Positions 34,440 through 46,098 of a DNA stretch of 64,000 bases are shown piece after piece. The DNA comes from Sabellastarte sp. h YS-2021 (taxonomy: Eukaryota > Annelida > Polychaeta > Sabellida > Sabellidae), in assembly GCA_964017235.1 (NCBI GenBank), contig OZ024931.1, forward strand, positions 120,601,530 to 120,665,529. Direction: 5' to 3'. Position 1 is the first letter of the stretch; every line of letters starts with the position of its first letter. The position numbers and the translations under genes were made by a program. The notes under the pieces are model-generated. The model did not search any database and was not told the DNA's origin. It worked only from the letters and a program-made list of their open reading frames with translations.

Positions 34440-36000
34440 AAAGAACTTATGGCCACCTTAAGGTCAGAAATTGGACTTTTGGCCACTTAGAGCCCTGTAG
34501 GTCACAAACTATGATGCTCAGCTGGCTGAAATTTTACCTGACAACACATTAATATGTTCTTAGTACATGTGCCGAAGATCACAACTTTAAGTTGAGGAGA
34601 AAATTGTGTTTGAGGCCCATAAATACCCCCACTTAGGGATTTTTTGCTATACTTTTCACATATTTTGCCCTATAATTTGGAAGTGGCAATTCTGATGAGT
34701 CTCAAACTGCGCTAGGTATAACTTTGATATGTAATCCTTGTCCGTAGAAAATTTTAGGGCTGTAGGTTTACCCAAAGGGGTCGACTTAAGGTCTCAAAAG
34801 TGCCCACAGAGACCCAATTTATGCACTTTTTGCCACTTTCAAGCACTGTAGCTTTCAAACTATGTCTCTCATCTAAGTTAAATATCATCTGGGAATATAT
34901 CTATGTGTTTTCTTATATGTGCCCCAACATTTAGGCCTTTAATAGACAGTTAACCTGTGTATCAGGACCATAAACACCCACCCGAGTGACCCTTATAAGA
35001 CATTTTTCACATCTTTTTCCCTGTAACTTGGAAATGGTAAGTCTGAGAAGTTTCAAACTGTATTAGATATATATTCTGTGTGTAATCTTAGTATGTAACA
35101 GATTTTAAGTCTGAAGCTTTAATTTTGAAGGTCAAATTGAGGTCTCTAAAAGGCTCCCAAAGACCCAATATTTGGACTTTTTGCTACTTTTAAGCCCTGT
35201 GACTGTCAAACTATGTGACTGATAGAGCTCAAATCCTATCTGGGAAGATATTAGCATGTTATTTTTATATGTGCCAAAAATTAAGGCTTTAAGAAGACAT
35301 TTAACCTGTGTATGAGGACCATAAATCCCCACCCGAGTGACCATTTTTAGACATTTTTCACATATTTTTCCCTGTAACTTGGAAATGGTAAGTCTAAGAA
35401 GTTTCAAACTATATTAGATGCATATTCTATGTGTAATCTTAGTATGTGACAAATTTTAAGTCTGAAGCTTTAATTTGAAGGCCACATTTAGGTCTCTAGA
35501 AGGCCCCATAAAGACCCAGTATTTGGACTTTTTGCCAATTTTAAGGCCTGTGACTGTTAAACTATGTGACTGATGGAGCTGAAATCCCATCTGGGAATGC
35601 ATTATTATGTCCTTTTTACATATGCCGAAAATCAAGGTTTTTAGTAGACATTTAACCTGTGTATGAGCGCCATACACACTCACCCAAGTGCCTTTTTTGA
35701 CATTTTTTCCGTATTTTGCCCTGTTATTTGGAAATGCTCAGTGTGACAAGTCTTAAACTGTATTATATATAATTTTTGTTTGTTATGTATGTCCCCTAAA
35801 AAGTTTCAGATCTGTAGTTTAATTGCTAAGGTCTCTTTAACAATTGTAAAATGTCCACAGAAACCCAATTTATGGACATTATGCCACTTTAAAGCCCAGT
35901 AACTGTCAAACTATGTGGCTTATAGAGCTGAAATCTTTGAATTTTTAAAAGGAAATGCCTGTCTGTTTAAATTTTGAATATTAATAATGTTATGGCTATC
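34440..36000 (+). repeat. ~350-bp tandem array in H4
   Basis: Markers CCCTATAATTTGG / CCCTGTAACTTGG / CCCTGTTATTTGG lie at 34,668, 35,019, 35,370 and 35,719, spacing 351, 351 and 349. Each unit has GACTTTTTGCCACTTT-type and CTGGGAATATAT-type phrases. About 4.4 units. Confidence 0.9.
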
Positions 36001-36714
36001 TTAGTCTTTTAAGAACTTATTTTTGTGTGTTATACCTCTGCTTGCTGAGTTTTTAACTTTTTAAAATGAAACTGGTTAAACATATTCAAGTAGACAAAAT
36101 GGACACTTTAAGTGAGCTTTAAGTCCCAATATTAATGAAATTATATCCTTATGTAGTAAAACTAGGGGATTTTTAAACCCTCAACTAGCCCAGTTTTATT
36201 CAACTTGCCTCAGTTAATTTTGGCACAGCTCCTACAGTTATGAACTCATTTCAGTTGATAATCACATACTTAAAATTCTCAATTCTTTTTGTATTTGAGT
36301 ACCCCTTTTATATAGATTGTTTGTTTACCATTTATGCTGTAGCAGTCCATCTCTTTGTAGTCCCAACCCACATCCCCCACCCGGATTCCCCCCACCCACC
36401 TCTGGGACCTCCAGCTATATTGAGTGACACTAAATAAACAAAGGTATTTAATGATATCAGATGAGAAACAAAGAACTCAATGGGGTTGCAGATCTTGTGT
36501 AATAGTGAGAGAGGTGTGGAGAAGGGGAGAGGGGTGGGGGTGGGAGGTGGTGGGCTTCATTACATATAACACAAAGGGGAGTCAGAACTGAGATTGTATC
36601 ACATATTTAGGTTGCATATATATGGACCACATATATAGGTATAGAGGAAATGAATAACTGAAAACAATTTGCAAATTCTAAAAATAATATAATAAAATAA
36701 TAATATAAATAATT

Positions 36715-36995
36715 TTTTTTTAAATAATATTTTAGTTGTGAACAAATATAGAAACAGATATGTGCTTTTGGGATTATGAATTTTAGAATGGACATTGAAT
36801 CATCAATCATTTAAATACTTTGAAGGAAGATTGAAAAGTATGATGAGTTAAAAATAATATTTTATTTGTCAACAAATATAGAAACAGATATGCTCTTTTG
36901 GGATTATTATTTTAGAATGGACATTCAATCATCAATCATTTAAATACTTTGACAATAGGTTTAGAGTTATCATTGCAGGAAGATTGAAAATATAA
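36715..36995 (+). repeat. ~130-bp imperfect duplication in H4 distal part
   Basis: AACAAATATAGAAACAGATA followed by CATCAATCATTTAAATACTT occurs twice (about 36,740 and 36,871). A diverged trace of this region (GAAGATTGAAAAT) lies at about 58,775. Confidence 0.85.
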
Positions 36996-37146
36996 TTTGA
37001 GTTATGTATTCGGCGTCTGGGGATACACCATCTTCCTTGGGAAGATATAAACAGAGTAGATTGATGTGCATATAATAATGGGTAATTATGTTTTACAAAA
37101 TTCCCGATCAAAACCTGTGGCGTGAGTGGTGACCTGTCTGGGGATA

Positions 37147-37603
37147 TGTTGGCGCCGAGTTGGCCCAATCTAGTTTTTATTGTACCATGACCAATGCAGC
37201 CTTGTGATATATATAAGCATATATAAAGTTTATTATATTTTCATGAAAAATATTTTGAAAAATTTTACTCCAAAACACCTGCTAATTCATATTAGCATAT
37301 GACATGAAAATCCACAGTGACTGATTTCATATGTCCTTTGTTTTCATAATTTTTTTGACTTTAAAATATTAATTAAAATGAAAGAAAAAAGTATGTACAA
37401 TACAAATATATAAATTTATTATATTATTATCATATTATATATTTTATAATATTCATTATTACCTGTCCAAGAACTCACCTGTACAAGTACTAACTGAGTC
37501 CAGTGCTGCTTAACTTCAGTGATTTGATAGCTACTCATCACACTACACCACATAAGCAGGTTTCCAAATTTAATTCATAGACTTTTTATGGCAGTTAATC
37601 TCT
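37147..37603. other. No gene seen
   Basis: Very AT-rich (TATA/ATTA runs near 37,400-37,450). No feature recognised. Confidence 0.5.
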
Positions 37604-37808
37604 ACATGGTGCCATGGTGACACGGTGGTAGTGCACTCACATCCCAACTCTGAGGTCAGTGGTTCAAACCAGGGCCATATGTGGGAAAGTTGGTAGTTTC
37701 TTACCGATGGTCAGCAGTTTACAGTACAGAACCTTGAGCAACTATATGTACACCATGATATGACCTGTGCAGTGTTGAAAGTGAAGTAAAACCCCAAATA
37801 AATAAATA
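37604..37808 (+). mobile_element. tRNA-derived SINE
   Basis: Begins GGTGCCATGGTGACACGGTGG, then CCAACTCTGAGGTCAGTGG, TTCAAACC (B box), GTCAGCAGTTTACAGTACAG, and 3' end CAGTGTTGAAAGTGAAGTAA with an (AAATAAAT) tail. Lacks the middle CTGGTTTCCTCT segment of the other copies. Confidence 0.8.
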
Positions 37809-38064
37809 CTCTCTACTTTCATTCATTAATATTAAGGGTGATCATAAATTTCTAAAAAATATATTTATTATTGCACTCATAAGCAATATTGGAGGCATAT
37901 GATCTTGGTGAATGTATGCACACTCTTTGAGTGTTCTTATACCCATTTGTATCCCACTGTCAGTGTAAATTGTTAGCCTTTTCTTATTGGTCCTAGGACC
38001 AACCTTCTCACATGGAAAAACAAAAGTCCTGATTTTATTTATTTATTTTTTTTCCAGCCCTGTT

Positions 38065-40157
38065 TACCGCCACACCCTTTAAAGGTTGTGTGGTTATTGT
38101 TTTCACCCATGGCATCCGGCTTGGCAGGTGGAAGGGCGGTCGGGTAGTGGAAAAATAACCTCCAGGCTATATCTCAAATACCGGAACTTGATACTTGGTA
38201 GTGACATTGGTTGAAGGGGATGTAGGTGTACAACTTTGTGATGTGACCTTCATTTGACCTTTGACCTGAATAGTGTGTCCTTGACCCTTAAAACATGTCT
38301 GAATTATATCTTGGAAACTGTAATGTTTGGAAAGCTCATACTTTCTAGCTTTATTACTTGGGGTGTGCAATAGTTTGTCCGGGCTGTATCTCAGAAACCG
38401 TAAGGTGTAGGAAGTTCATACTTGGCAGGGACATTGGTTGGGGGGTGTAGGCGTGCAACGTCATGGTCTGACCTTGATTTGACCTTTGACCTTGCCGTAG
38501 TGACCTTGAGTTTGAAAATCTTGTGTGGGCTATATCTCAGCAACCATAAGGTGTAGGAAGTTGATACTTGGCAGGGACATTAGTTAGGAGTTGTAGGTGT
38601 GCAACGTCATGGTCTGACCTTGATTTGACCTTTGACCTTGCCGTAGTGACCTTGACCTTTAAAATCTTGTCCGGGCTATATCTTGGAAACCGTAAGGTGT
38701 AGGAAGTTGATACTTGGTAGGAACATTGGTTAGGAGTTGTAGGTGTGCAACATCATGGTCTGACCTTGATTTGACCTTTGACCTTGCCGTAGTGAGACTA
38801 GCGACCTTGACCTATAAAACCTTGTCCGGGCTATATCTCAGCAACTGTAAGGTGTAGGAAGTTGATACTGGGTAGGGACATTGGTTAGGGGGTGTACGTG
38901 TGCAACGTCATGGTCTGACCTTGATTTGACCTTTGACCTTGCCGTAGTGACCTTGACCTGTAAAATCTTGTCTGGGCTATATCTCGGAAACCGTAAGGTG
39001 TAGGAAGTTGATACTTGGTAGGAACATTGGTTAGGAGTTGTAGGTGTGCAACATCATGGTCTGACCTTGAGTTGACCTGTGACCATGCTGTAGTGACCTT
39101 GACCTATAAAACCTTGTCCGGGCTATATCTCAGCAACTGTAAGGTGAAGGAAGTTGATACTTGGTAGGGACATTGGTTAGGGGGTGTAGATGTGCAACAT
39201 CATAGTGTGACCTTGATTTGACCTTTGACCCTTGCCGTAGTGACCTTGACGTATAAAATCTTGTCTGGGTTATATTTCGGAAACTGTAGGGTGTAGGAAG
39301 CTGATACTTGGTGAGGACATTGATTGGGGGTAGTAGGTGTGCATCGTCATGGTGTGACCTTGATTTGACCTTTGTACTTGCCGTAGTGAGCTTGATCTAT
39401 AATACCTGGTCTGGGCTATATCTTGGAAACCGTAAGAGGTGTAGGAAGTTGATACTTGTTAGGGACACTGGTTAGGGGGTGTAGGTGTGCTACGTCATGT
39501 GACCTTGATTTGACCTTTGACCTTGCAGTAGCGACCTTGACCTATAAAATATTGTCCAGGTTATATCTCAGAGACTGTAAGGAGTAGGAAGTTTATACTT
39601 GGTAGGGACATTGGTTGAGGGTTTTAGGTGTGCCACGTCTTGGTGTAACACTGATTGACCTTTGACCTTGCTGTATTGACCTTTAAAATCTTGTTGCACC
39701 TTTTGGTCTCCTTTGTTGCAGATTAAGCACTGTTAAAGTCATATTAGAATTCATTAAGAATTTAATTTTGCAAGTTCCCATTGTAACAGATAGAATTTCA
39801 TCAAGTGAGCCACATGCTTTTCTCCAACACAACACATAAGCATTCATTGAATGTATTGCCATTTCTATATGCATGGGTAATATTCAAAACATCCAAACCA
39901 TAATTCAGCCATTTTTGGTTTACTGATAAATGCTGTCATTTTATTATTGAATTGTCTTGTTTTAATACTTCATCTTTATATACATTTCTTTTCCTTAGAT
40001 AGTATTTTCTCTACTTAAGCATTATTTGGACCTTAGTATAACTTACACTGCTCTGAAAGTATCTTGAACTTTGTACTGTTACACTACTTCTATATCTCAT
40101 GGTATTGAAAAATATTTCCCCAGACTGTGGGGTACGGGCATCTCTGATGCTATTTTT
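38065..40157 (+). mobile_element. H2b: inverted sibling of H2a
   Basis: Degenerate hairpin TACCGCCACACCCTTTAAAG with GTTGTGTGGTTA (38,065-38,096). Distal arm CTGTGGGGTA (40,125-40,134) within ACTGTGGGGTACGGGCATCT, identical in context to the H2a left end. The unique part (39,700-40,100) matches H2a 4,800-5,240 inverted. It directly abuts H5. Confidence 0.75.
38160..39690 (-). repeat. ~146-bp TGACCT-rich array (H2 family)
   Basis: About ten monomers. The TAAGGTG marker lies at 38401, 38547, 38693, 38848, 38994, 39140, 39287, 39433 and 39578; the single 155 spacing reflects a 9-bp insertion (GACTAGCGA). Each unit carries TTTGACCTTTGACCTTGCCG and GTGACCTTGACCT, the complement of the AGGTCA repeats in H2a. 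Confidence 0.92.
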
Positions 40158-40199
40158 AGGCGGGTTGCGTGTAACCAACCCGCCTATTAGATTGATGTG

Positions 40200-41470
40200 T
40201 CCGACGTCCGTCTGTCCGTCCACATTTTTCGTTTCCGGACTCTAACTTTAAAATGGTTTGACCAATCAAATTCAAACTTCACAGGGAGATAGATCACCAT
40301 CATAGCTAGGTTCCTTTCAAAATTGGTGAAATTCCGTGTGTTCGTTTGTCCGTTTTTCGTCCGTTTGTCTGTCCATCCATCTGTTTGTCCACATTTTCGT
40401 TTCCGGACTCTAACTTTAAAACGGTTTGACCAATCAAATTCAAACTTCACAGGGAGATAGATCACCATCGTAGCTAGGTTCCTTTCGAAATTGGTGAAAT
40501 TCCGTGTGTTCGTTTGTCCGTTTTTCGTCCGTTTGTCTGTCCATCCATCTGTTTGTCCACATTTTCGTTTCCGGACTCTAACTTTAAAACGGTTTGACCA
40601 ATCAAATTCAAACTTCACAGGGAGATAGATCACCATCATAGCTAGGTTCCTTTCGAAATTGGTGAAATTCCGTCTGTTTGTTTGTCCGTTTTTCCGTCCG
40701 TTTCTTCGTTTTTGTCCGTTTTTCTGTCCATCCATCTGTCCGTCCACATTTTTGTTTCCGGACTCTAACTCGAAAACGGTTACTCCAATCTAATTCAAAC
40801 TTCACAGGGACATACATCACCATCATAGCTAGGTTCCTTTCGAAATTGGTGTAAATCCGTCCGTTCATTTGTCTTGTTTTTCTGTCCATTTGTTCGTTTT
40901 TAGGCGGGTTGCATGTAACCAACCCGCCTATTAGATTGATGTGTCCGACGTCCGTCTGTCCGTCCACATTTTCCATTTCCGGACTCTAACTTGAAAACGG
41001 TTTGACCAATCAAATTCAAACTTGACAGGGACATAGATCAACATGATAGCTAGGTTCCTTTCGATATTGGTGAAATTCTGTCCGTTCGTTTGTCCGTTTT
41101 TCGTCAGTATGTATGTCCATCCGTCTGTTTGTCCACATTTTCATTTCCGGACTCTAACTTGAAAACGGTTTGACCAATCGAATTCAAACTTGATAGGGAG
41201 ATAGATCTCCATCATAGGTAGGTTCCTTTCGATATTGGTGAAATTCCGTCTGTTCATTTGTCTGTTTTTCGTCCGTTTGTCCATCCATCTGTTTGTCTAC
41301 ATTTTCATTTCCGGACTCTAACTCGAAAATGGTTTGACCAATCGGATTCAAACTTGATAGGGAGATAGATCTCCATCATAGCTAGGTTCCTTTCGAAATT
41401 GGTGAAATTGCGTCTGTTCGTTTGTCTGTTTTTCGTCCATTTGTCTGTCCATCTGTCTGTCCGTCCACAT
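40200..41470 (+). repeat. ~168-bp array in H5
   Basis: TTTCCGGACTCTAACTT marks units at about 40231, 40399, 40567, 40754, 40975, 41142 and 41307 (mostly 166-168 bp apart). Units carry (TCCGTCCGTTTG)-type tracts and ACCAATC.AATTCAAACTT. The second hairpin (40,903) splits the array into four plus three units. Confidence 0.9.
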
Positions 41471-41533
41471 TTATCCTGTACATATGGTAAATAATACTAT
41501 GACTTACATTTATTTTAATAAATTATCTTTTGT

Positions 41534-41730
41534 GATTAGGTGCCATGCAATATTATGGTACATTTTGTAAGTATATGCTATAGCCAAATTTCCCAAGTTC
41601 TCACTAAAATAATTTCACCAAATTTTTTGTTATTACCATTTCATAGTTTTTACTCTTTACTTTATTATTTTATAGCATATACTTACATTGTTTTGCAGAC
41701 CCTTATAAAGATAAGAAAAGGCACCTAATC
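41534..41730. mobile_element. 197-bp fold-back MITE inside H5
   Basis: Ends GATTAGGTGCC (41,534-41,544) and GGCACCTAATC (41,720-41,730), with an inner inverted pair GTAAGTATATGCTATA (41,567-41,582) and TATAGCATATACTTAC (41,671-41,686). The 62-codon frame across it is not a gene. Confidence 0.75.
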
Positions 41731-42302
41731 ATATACACTTTTAGCCAAATGAGTTTATTAGTAAATAATTATAGTTACTAACCAACTAGTATTGAATTCC
41801 AAATAATATACCATTTCGGTAACACTTTTTGAGGTTCTGCAATGCATGTCAGCAGCACCTCCTCGTGGTTGTACCGGTAACATGAACAGTGATACATTTT
41901 TCCATTTGCACTAGGTATTGTACAGTTCTTACATTGTCAAAAATGTTTGTTTCTGCATGTATAGTAGTGGTAACGATTTGTACACAAAAGAATAGAAGCC
42001 ACAAGTTGGACCTGGTGAGTTTCGTTCTTAGTTCTTACAAACAGAAACCTTACAACTAGATCATCTGTGGATATTTCAATTTCTGGTGAAAATAAGTGGT
42101 AAATTAATGGTCTTCATTTACTTAGTTTTAGTTCTATATTTATTATAGTATAGATACAATAATGTAACTTAGATTAGAAGTATTACATTTCTTAGCACGT
42201 CGAACACATTTACCTTAAGTGGGTAACCTAACATTTCTTTCCTTGTTCCTAAATTTAATGAGAGCAGTTGCTAACCTTGTTTCCTGCGTGCGCAACCCGC
42301 CT

Positions 42303-43121
42303 TTTGGGGCACCTCTGACCCTCTTGTTAAAAATTATTTTAATTTAAAAAATAAAATGATATAAATATAATTTTAAAATTTTTAATTATTTAAAAAAATA
42401 TAGTAACAATAAGTCTATTTGCTTAGCCAAGAACCATGACAGAATTCTGTGTATATACATGGGTGTTGTGATAACTCAATTATAAATATGATATTTTTAA
42501 TTTTATTTATTAATAAACAGGAGACATAAACCCTACAATTACATATATTTTTAAGTCAGATTTCTGGCATATTTGATGCCTAAAATGCATTATTTTTATG
42601 TCCAGAGACTTTACATTTTATGATAAATTTAATTTTTATCTACTTATTTTGCTGAAATATCCTTATTTATTTAATTATTTATTCTTTTCTCATCCAAAGT
42701 AGTACTTCAGCAATGAAATATTGTCCTTTTGTTGACAAAACATAAAAGTTATTCCCCCAATATAAAGCTGGAAGTCGTCAATTGTTCAGGTGTTCAAAAA
42801 ATTTTGATAAAAATATTTTTAGGATCTATTTATTTTAGCAATTTATTTTATAGCAAAAACACTTCCTGGTTTACGCCAAGAATTTTGTTTATCCACCTTA
42901 ATCCCACATTGCATCGCGGCTTCTGGAACTACGACAATGCTTATTGGAATCAGTTATAGACTGACAGTTTCACTTGTGATTTCCACATTGATTTCTCATT
43001 CATTATTGTACACATGGTTACCTCAGCTCTTCTTTTCTTGTGAGTAAAATAGAACCGTGTTATATCATTATTATTGGATCAATTTTATTGTGCTGTATAT
43101 TTATGTCACTTCGGCATATAT
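42303..43121. other. No gene seen; AT-rich
   Basis: Low-complexity A/T sequence. The 76-codon frame at 42,729-42,959 has no recognisable domain. Confidence 0.5.
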
Positions 43122-43452
43122 AGTGGCTTTCTACCAGTGAATGCCAGCCTACCAGTGAATGCACACCGTATATTTCTTGCTTTGAGGTCAAGGACAAATT
43201 AATGCTTCTATTCATCTACAAAATAGATATTCAATGGTATTTCCGGTTTGCGGTAAAAACGGCTGATGATAGAAATAAATTCGGAAATATAAAACTTTAA
43301 AACAAATGTTACAACATGCACCCCAATTATTAATTTTAAAGTATATCATCAGTTGACAATCTATTGGCAGAAGAATAAACTGTAAAGCTGTTAATATAAT
43401 TTAAATTCAATATATTAACTTCAGCATGGGCGTTTACTGGTAGAATGCCACT
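43122..43452. mobile_element. MITE with doubled-motif ends
   Basis: Left arm AGTGGCTTTCTACCAGTGAA continuing TGCC and then a second CTACCAGTGAATGC. Right arm inverted at 43,424-43,452 (GTTTACTGGTAGAATGCCACT, one copy). The doubled CTACCA...GCC layout matches N1 of the 22,984-25,432 nest. Confidence 0.65.
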
Positions 43453-46098
43453 GCAACTTCAGTGTATTGCACATTTCACTACTTTTGTTATAGCCACAGA
43501 GATAAAAACATTTATAAAGTAAATGATATATTTATAATGGCTTAAAATCATGGAATATTCTAAATATATTTGGTAAATCCTTGCAATTCCAATGTGTTCA
43601 CATAGTATTGATTAAGTTGGTATATTTTCTTTACTTTTTGACATCCTTCTTAAAGATATTTTCAGTTGCTATGACAGGAAATCCATGATTTTATTAGAAT
43701 GTATACAGCAAGGGCTATTGTACCCTTATTACTATGAAGACTGGTATTCAGTTTTTATCAATTTTGAATAAATTGTGCTTAAGTTAATCAGTGCTTTTAA
43801 TAATTATTGCAAGTGACACCACTGACTTTATTATATGGCTTTTCATAAAAGTAGGGTCATTTAATTAAATATTTGTTAGAATACATATGGAAAGACATAA
43901 TTTGTCATGTAGCTTCATTTCATTTAATATTCATACAATTTTTAAATATACATGATAAGCTGCTTAGTATGCTGATCGAAGTTACATAGGAACTCCACAA
44001 CAAAAAATAAACAAAAGTACTGCATGGCATGGTGTTTAAGAGCATAAATTGTATAAACTCATGAATATTTATGAGGGAATACGGTGTCCAATAGGGAACA
44101 ATGAGGGAACAATGTTTACCTTCATAGAACTTATAAGGTTTCTTTGATAATCCATGCAATTGGCTTATTCCATCAAATTGGGTGTCAGGACCAATGCCTA
44201 CCCTCAAAGAAGTTGTATTTCTTTGTGGTGAACAATCTGCTGTAATAAGGGGTTGAACAGAAAATGTGGCAAAACAATCTGATAATCTTCAAATCAAACA
44301 CCACCTGTATACCTTGTTAATTGCATGTGAATCATAGTGCCATTTGTTATTATACTATTCACAAACATTTCCACTCAAAAATCTAACTATTTTATTCAGA
44401 AACTTTGGGGTGATTTGACTGCCAAGGGTAAATTTGGGGTGTTTGTCAGTTGGAGTGATTAATCTGAAGATCAATAACTTTTACTGCCTAAAAATTAAAG
44501 GCTGTTAATGGTTGAAAAAATTTGTATTTTCAACTATTTTCTGTGGAAAATAAATCATTAAAATCATCCATGTTAGAAAGCAGTAAATTAAATCTTTTGC
44601 AATACATGCATGCTGTAAGAATGAGTTTTATTGATATTTTTGCAAATATTTTGCCATTAATTTTCTGGCTTAATGATTATGTATCTCTCTCTCTGGTTTT
44701 ATGCACCTTAAACTGCTTAGAGTATGTCAGTAGATGGAGATAAAGTGCTATAAAAGTACTATAAGAATATGAATTAATAAGTTGCATCCAAGTGCTAAAA
44801 CTCTGGTACGGATTACCGGTACTTGCCATATTGCTCAGAGAGGGTTATAAGGACACAGCTGTCTTGCATGATCATTGTAGAAATAAACATTGGTGACATT
44901 CTACCCAAGAATGCCTGTCTAAAATAAAATACCCAACTCATATTTCTTTGTTTGACAAAGGACAAGTCAAAGAAAGTGATTAACTGCCAGTATATAAAGG
45001 TTGTTCATTGTTGTTTCTGATTTACAGTAACAACAATTGACAATAATTTGCATGAACCACATAAAAATTGTAATTTCACCAAGTGAAGCTTGAATTTTGC
45101 TTACCTGATTAAATCCATTCATTAAAGGTAAAGCATATACATGTAAATGTAGACATTTTAATTTATGGTGTAAAATATTGCAGAATGATGGATTGTATTA
45201 CCCATTTTGACAAAATAACAAGAACATATTAAAACGCATAACCAGGGATCTTTTAGGGATATTTTCATTGTCAAAACTACATACATGGGATTACAGTAGA
45301 GGTTATTCAGAAACAGATTAAAGGATTAAAAGTGAATAAAACATATCATTTATCAAATACAAACTATTATAACATTTACGAATCTTTTTGCATTCTAATA
45401 AATTCCCTTGGTTGTAGGATGTATGAGTTTTGCAAAAAGCCTCATAAACCCTAAAGAAATAGCTTTGTATTTCTCATTGGCAAATTTGCTGTACCAGTAT
45501 ATCAAGTATTTTCATGAATTCAATTTTTTCACATTGGATATGTTTAAAACCTATAGAGATATAGAGGATCATCTGTAATTTTAGACAATCAAATTGTTAT
45601 TGATAATCCATATTTTCATCAACCTTGCTGGAACTGTTGAAGAAAATTGAGTTCAACCTTATTTGGCTGAAAGCATCAAGATTTATCTGATAATATCCAG
45701 GATATTTTTTTCAGCAGTATTTGGAGCTGTATAGTGTTACAAACTAGTGTTTGATTTATGTGTTGTGTGATTATTATCATGTTACGTGGGCAATATATGT
45801 GACATTTTTGACTTTTAAAGATTTTTCCTAAAGTTATTAATCTAAGGCAGTGAATATAGATTATTTTGCATTTAACAGTTTAGTATGCCATTAGACCATG
45901 TTGATATAAAGGACTGAAGTTAGTATTGTACTGATGGTAATTTTCAGCAAAGCATTGTAAGGTGCATGTCCATCCAGCATCTAAGTAATTGCAAGAAGAG
46001 CTTTCGGGCACCACTAAATTTTCTAGAAAATGTGTGTTCATGAAATTGTATAAAATAGAATTTGACCTAAGGGAATTGAACTTCACATTAATCTCGTT
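43453..46098. other. No gene; one N4-like remnant
   Basis: Mostly unique AT-rich sequence. 44,130-44,285 carries diverged phrases of N4 (GGTTTCTTTGATAAT, GTGGTGAACAATCTG). Remaining small frames are not supported as genes. Confidence 0.5.

Larger units (their letters stand above)
34255..37146 (+). mobile_element. H4: hairpin-ended element with ~350-bp array
   Basis: Starts with the hairpin TATCCCCAGAC-GAAA-GTCGGGGATA (34,255-34,279, one bulge), followed by a (GCC)n tract (34,297-34,312) and the module GATAACTCAAAAAC...CAAACTTGGTAC. The arm GTCTGGGGATA occurs inverted at 37,136-37,146, and again at 37,015-37,025, so the distal end is duplicated. The array is about 34,440-36,000; 36,000-37,000 is less repetitive. 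No coding capacity. Confidence 0.8.
40158..42302 (+). mobile_element. H5: hairpin-ended element with repeated hairpin
   Basis: Hairpin GGCGGGTT...AACCCGCC at 40,159-40,184, a (GTCC)n tract, then the module TAACTTTAAAATGG / TTCAAACTT, an array, a unique part, and the inverted distal arm CGCAACCCGCC (42,291-42,301), an 11-bp perfect match to GGCGGGTTGCG. The hairpin with its flank occurs again at 40,903-40,928. Minus-strand frames rich in DGQTDGWT are array translations, not genes. Confidence 0.8.

Noticed and set aside
40187-40976. Minus-strand frames of 186 and 122 codons rich in DGQTDGWTDKRT and NFERNLA
   Set aside because: They translate the 168-bp H5 array; the repeat period is a multiple of three, which keeps frames open by chance.
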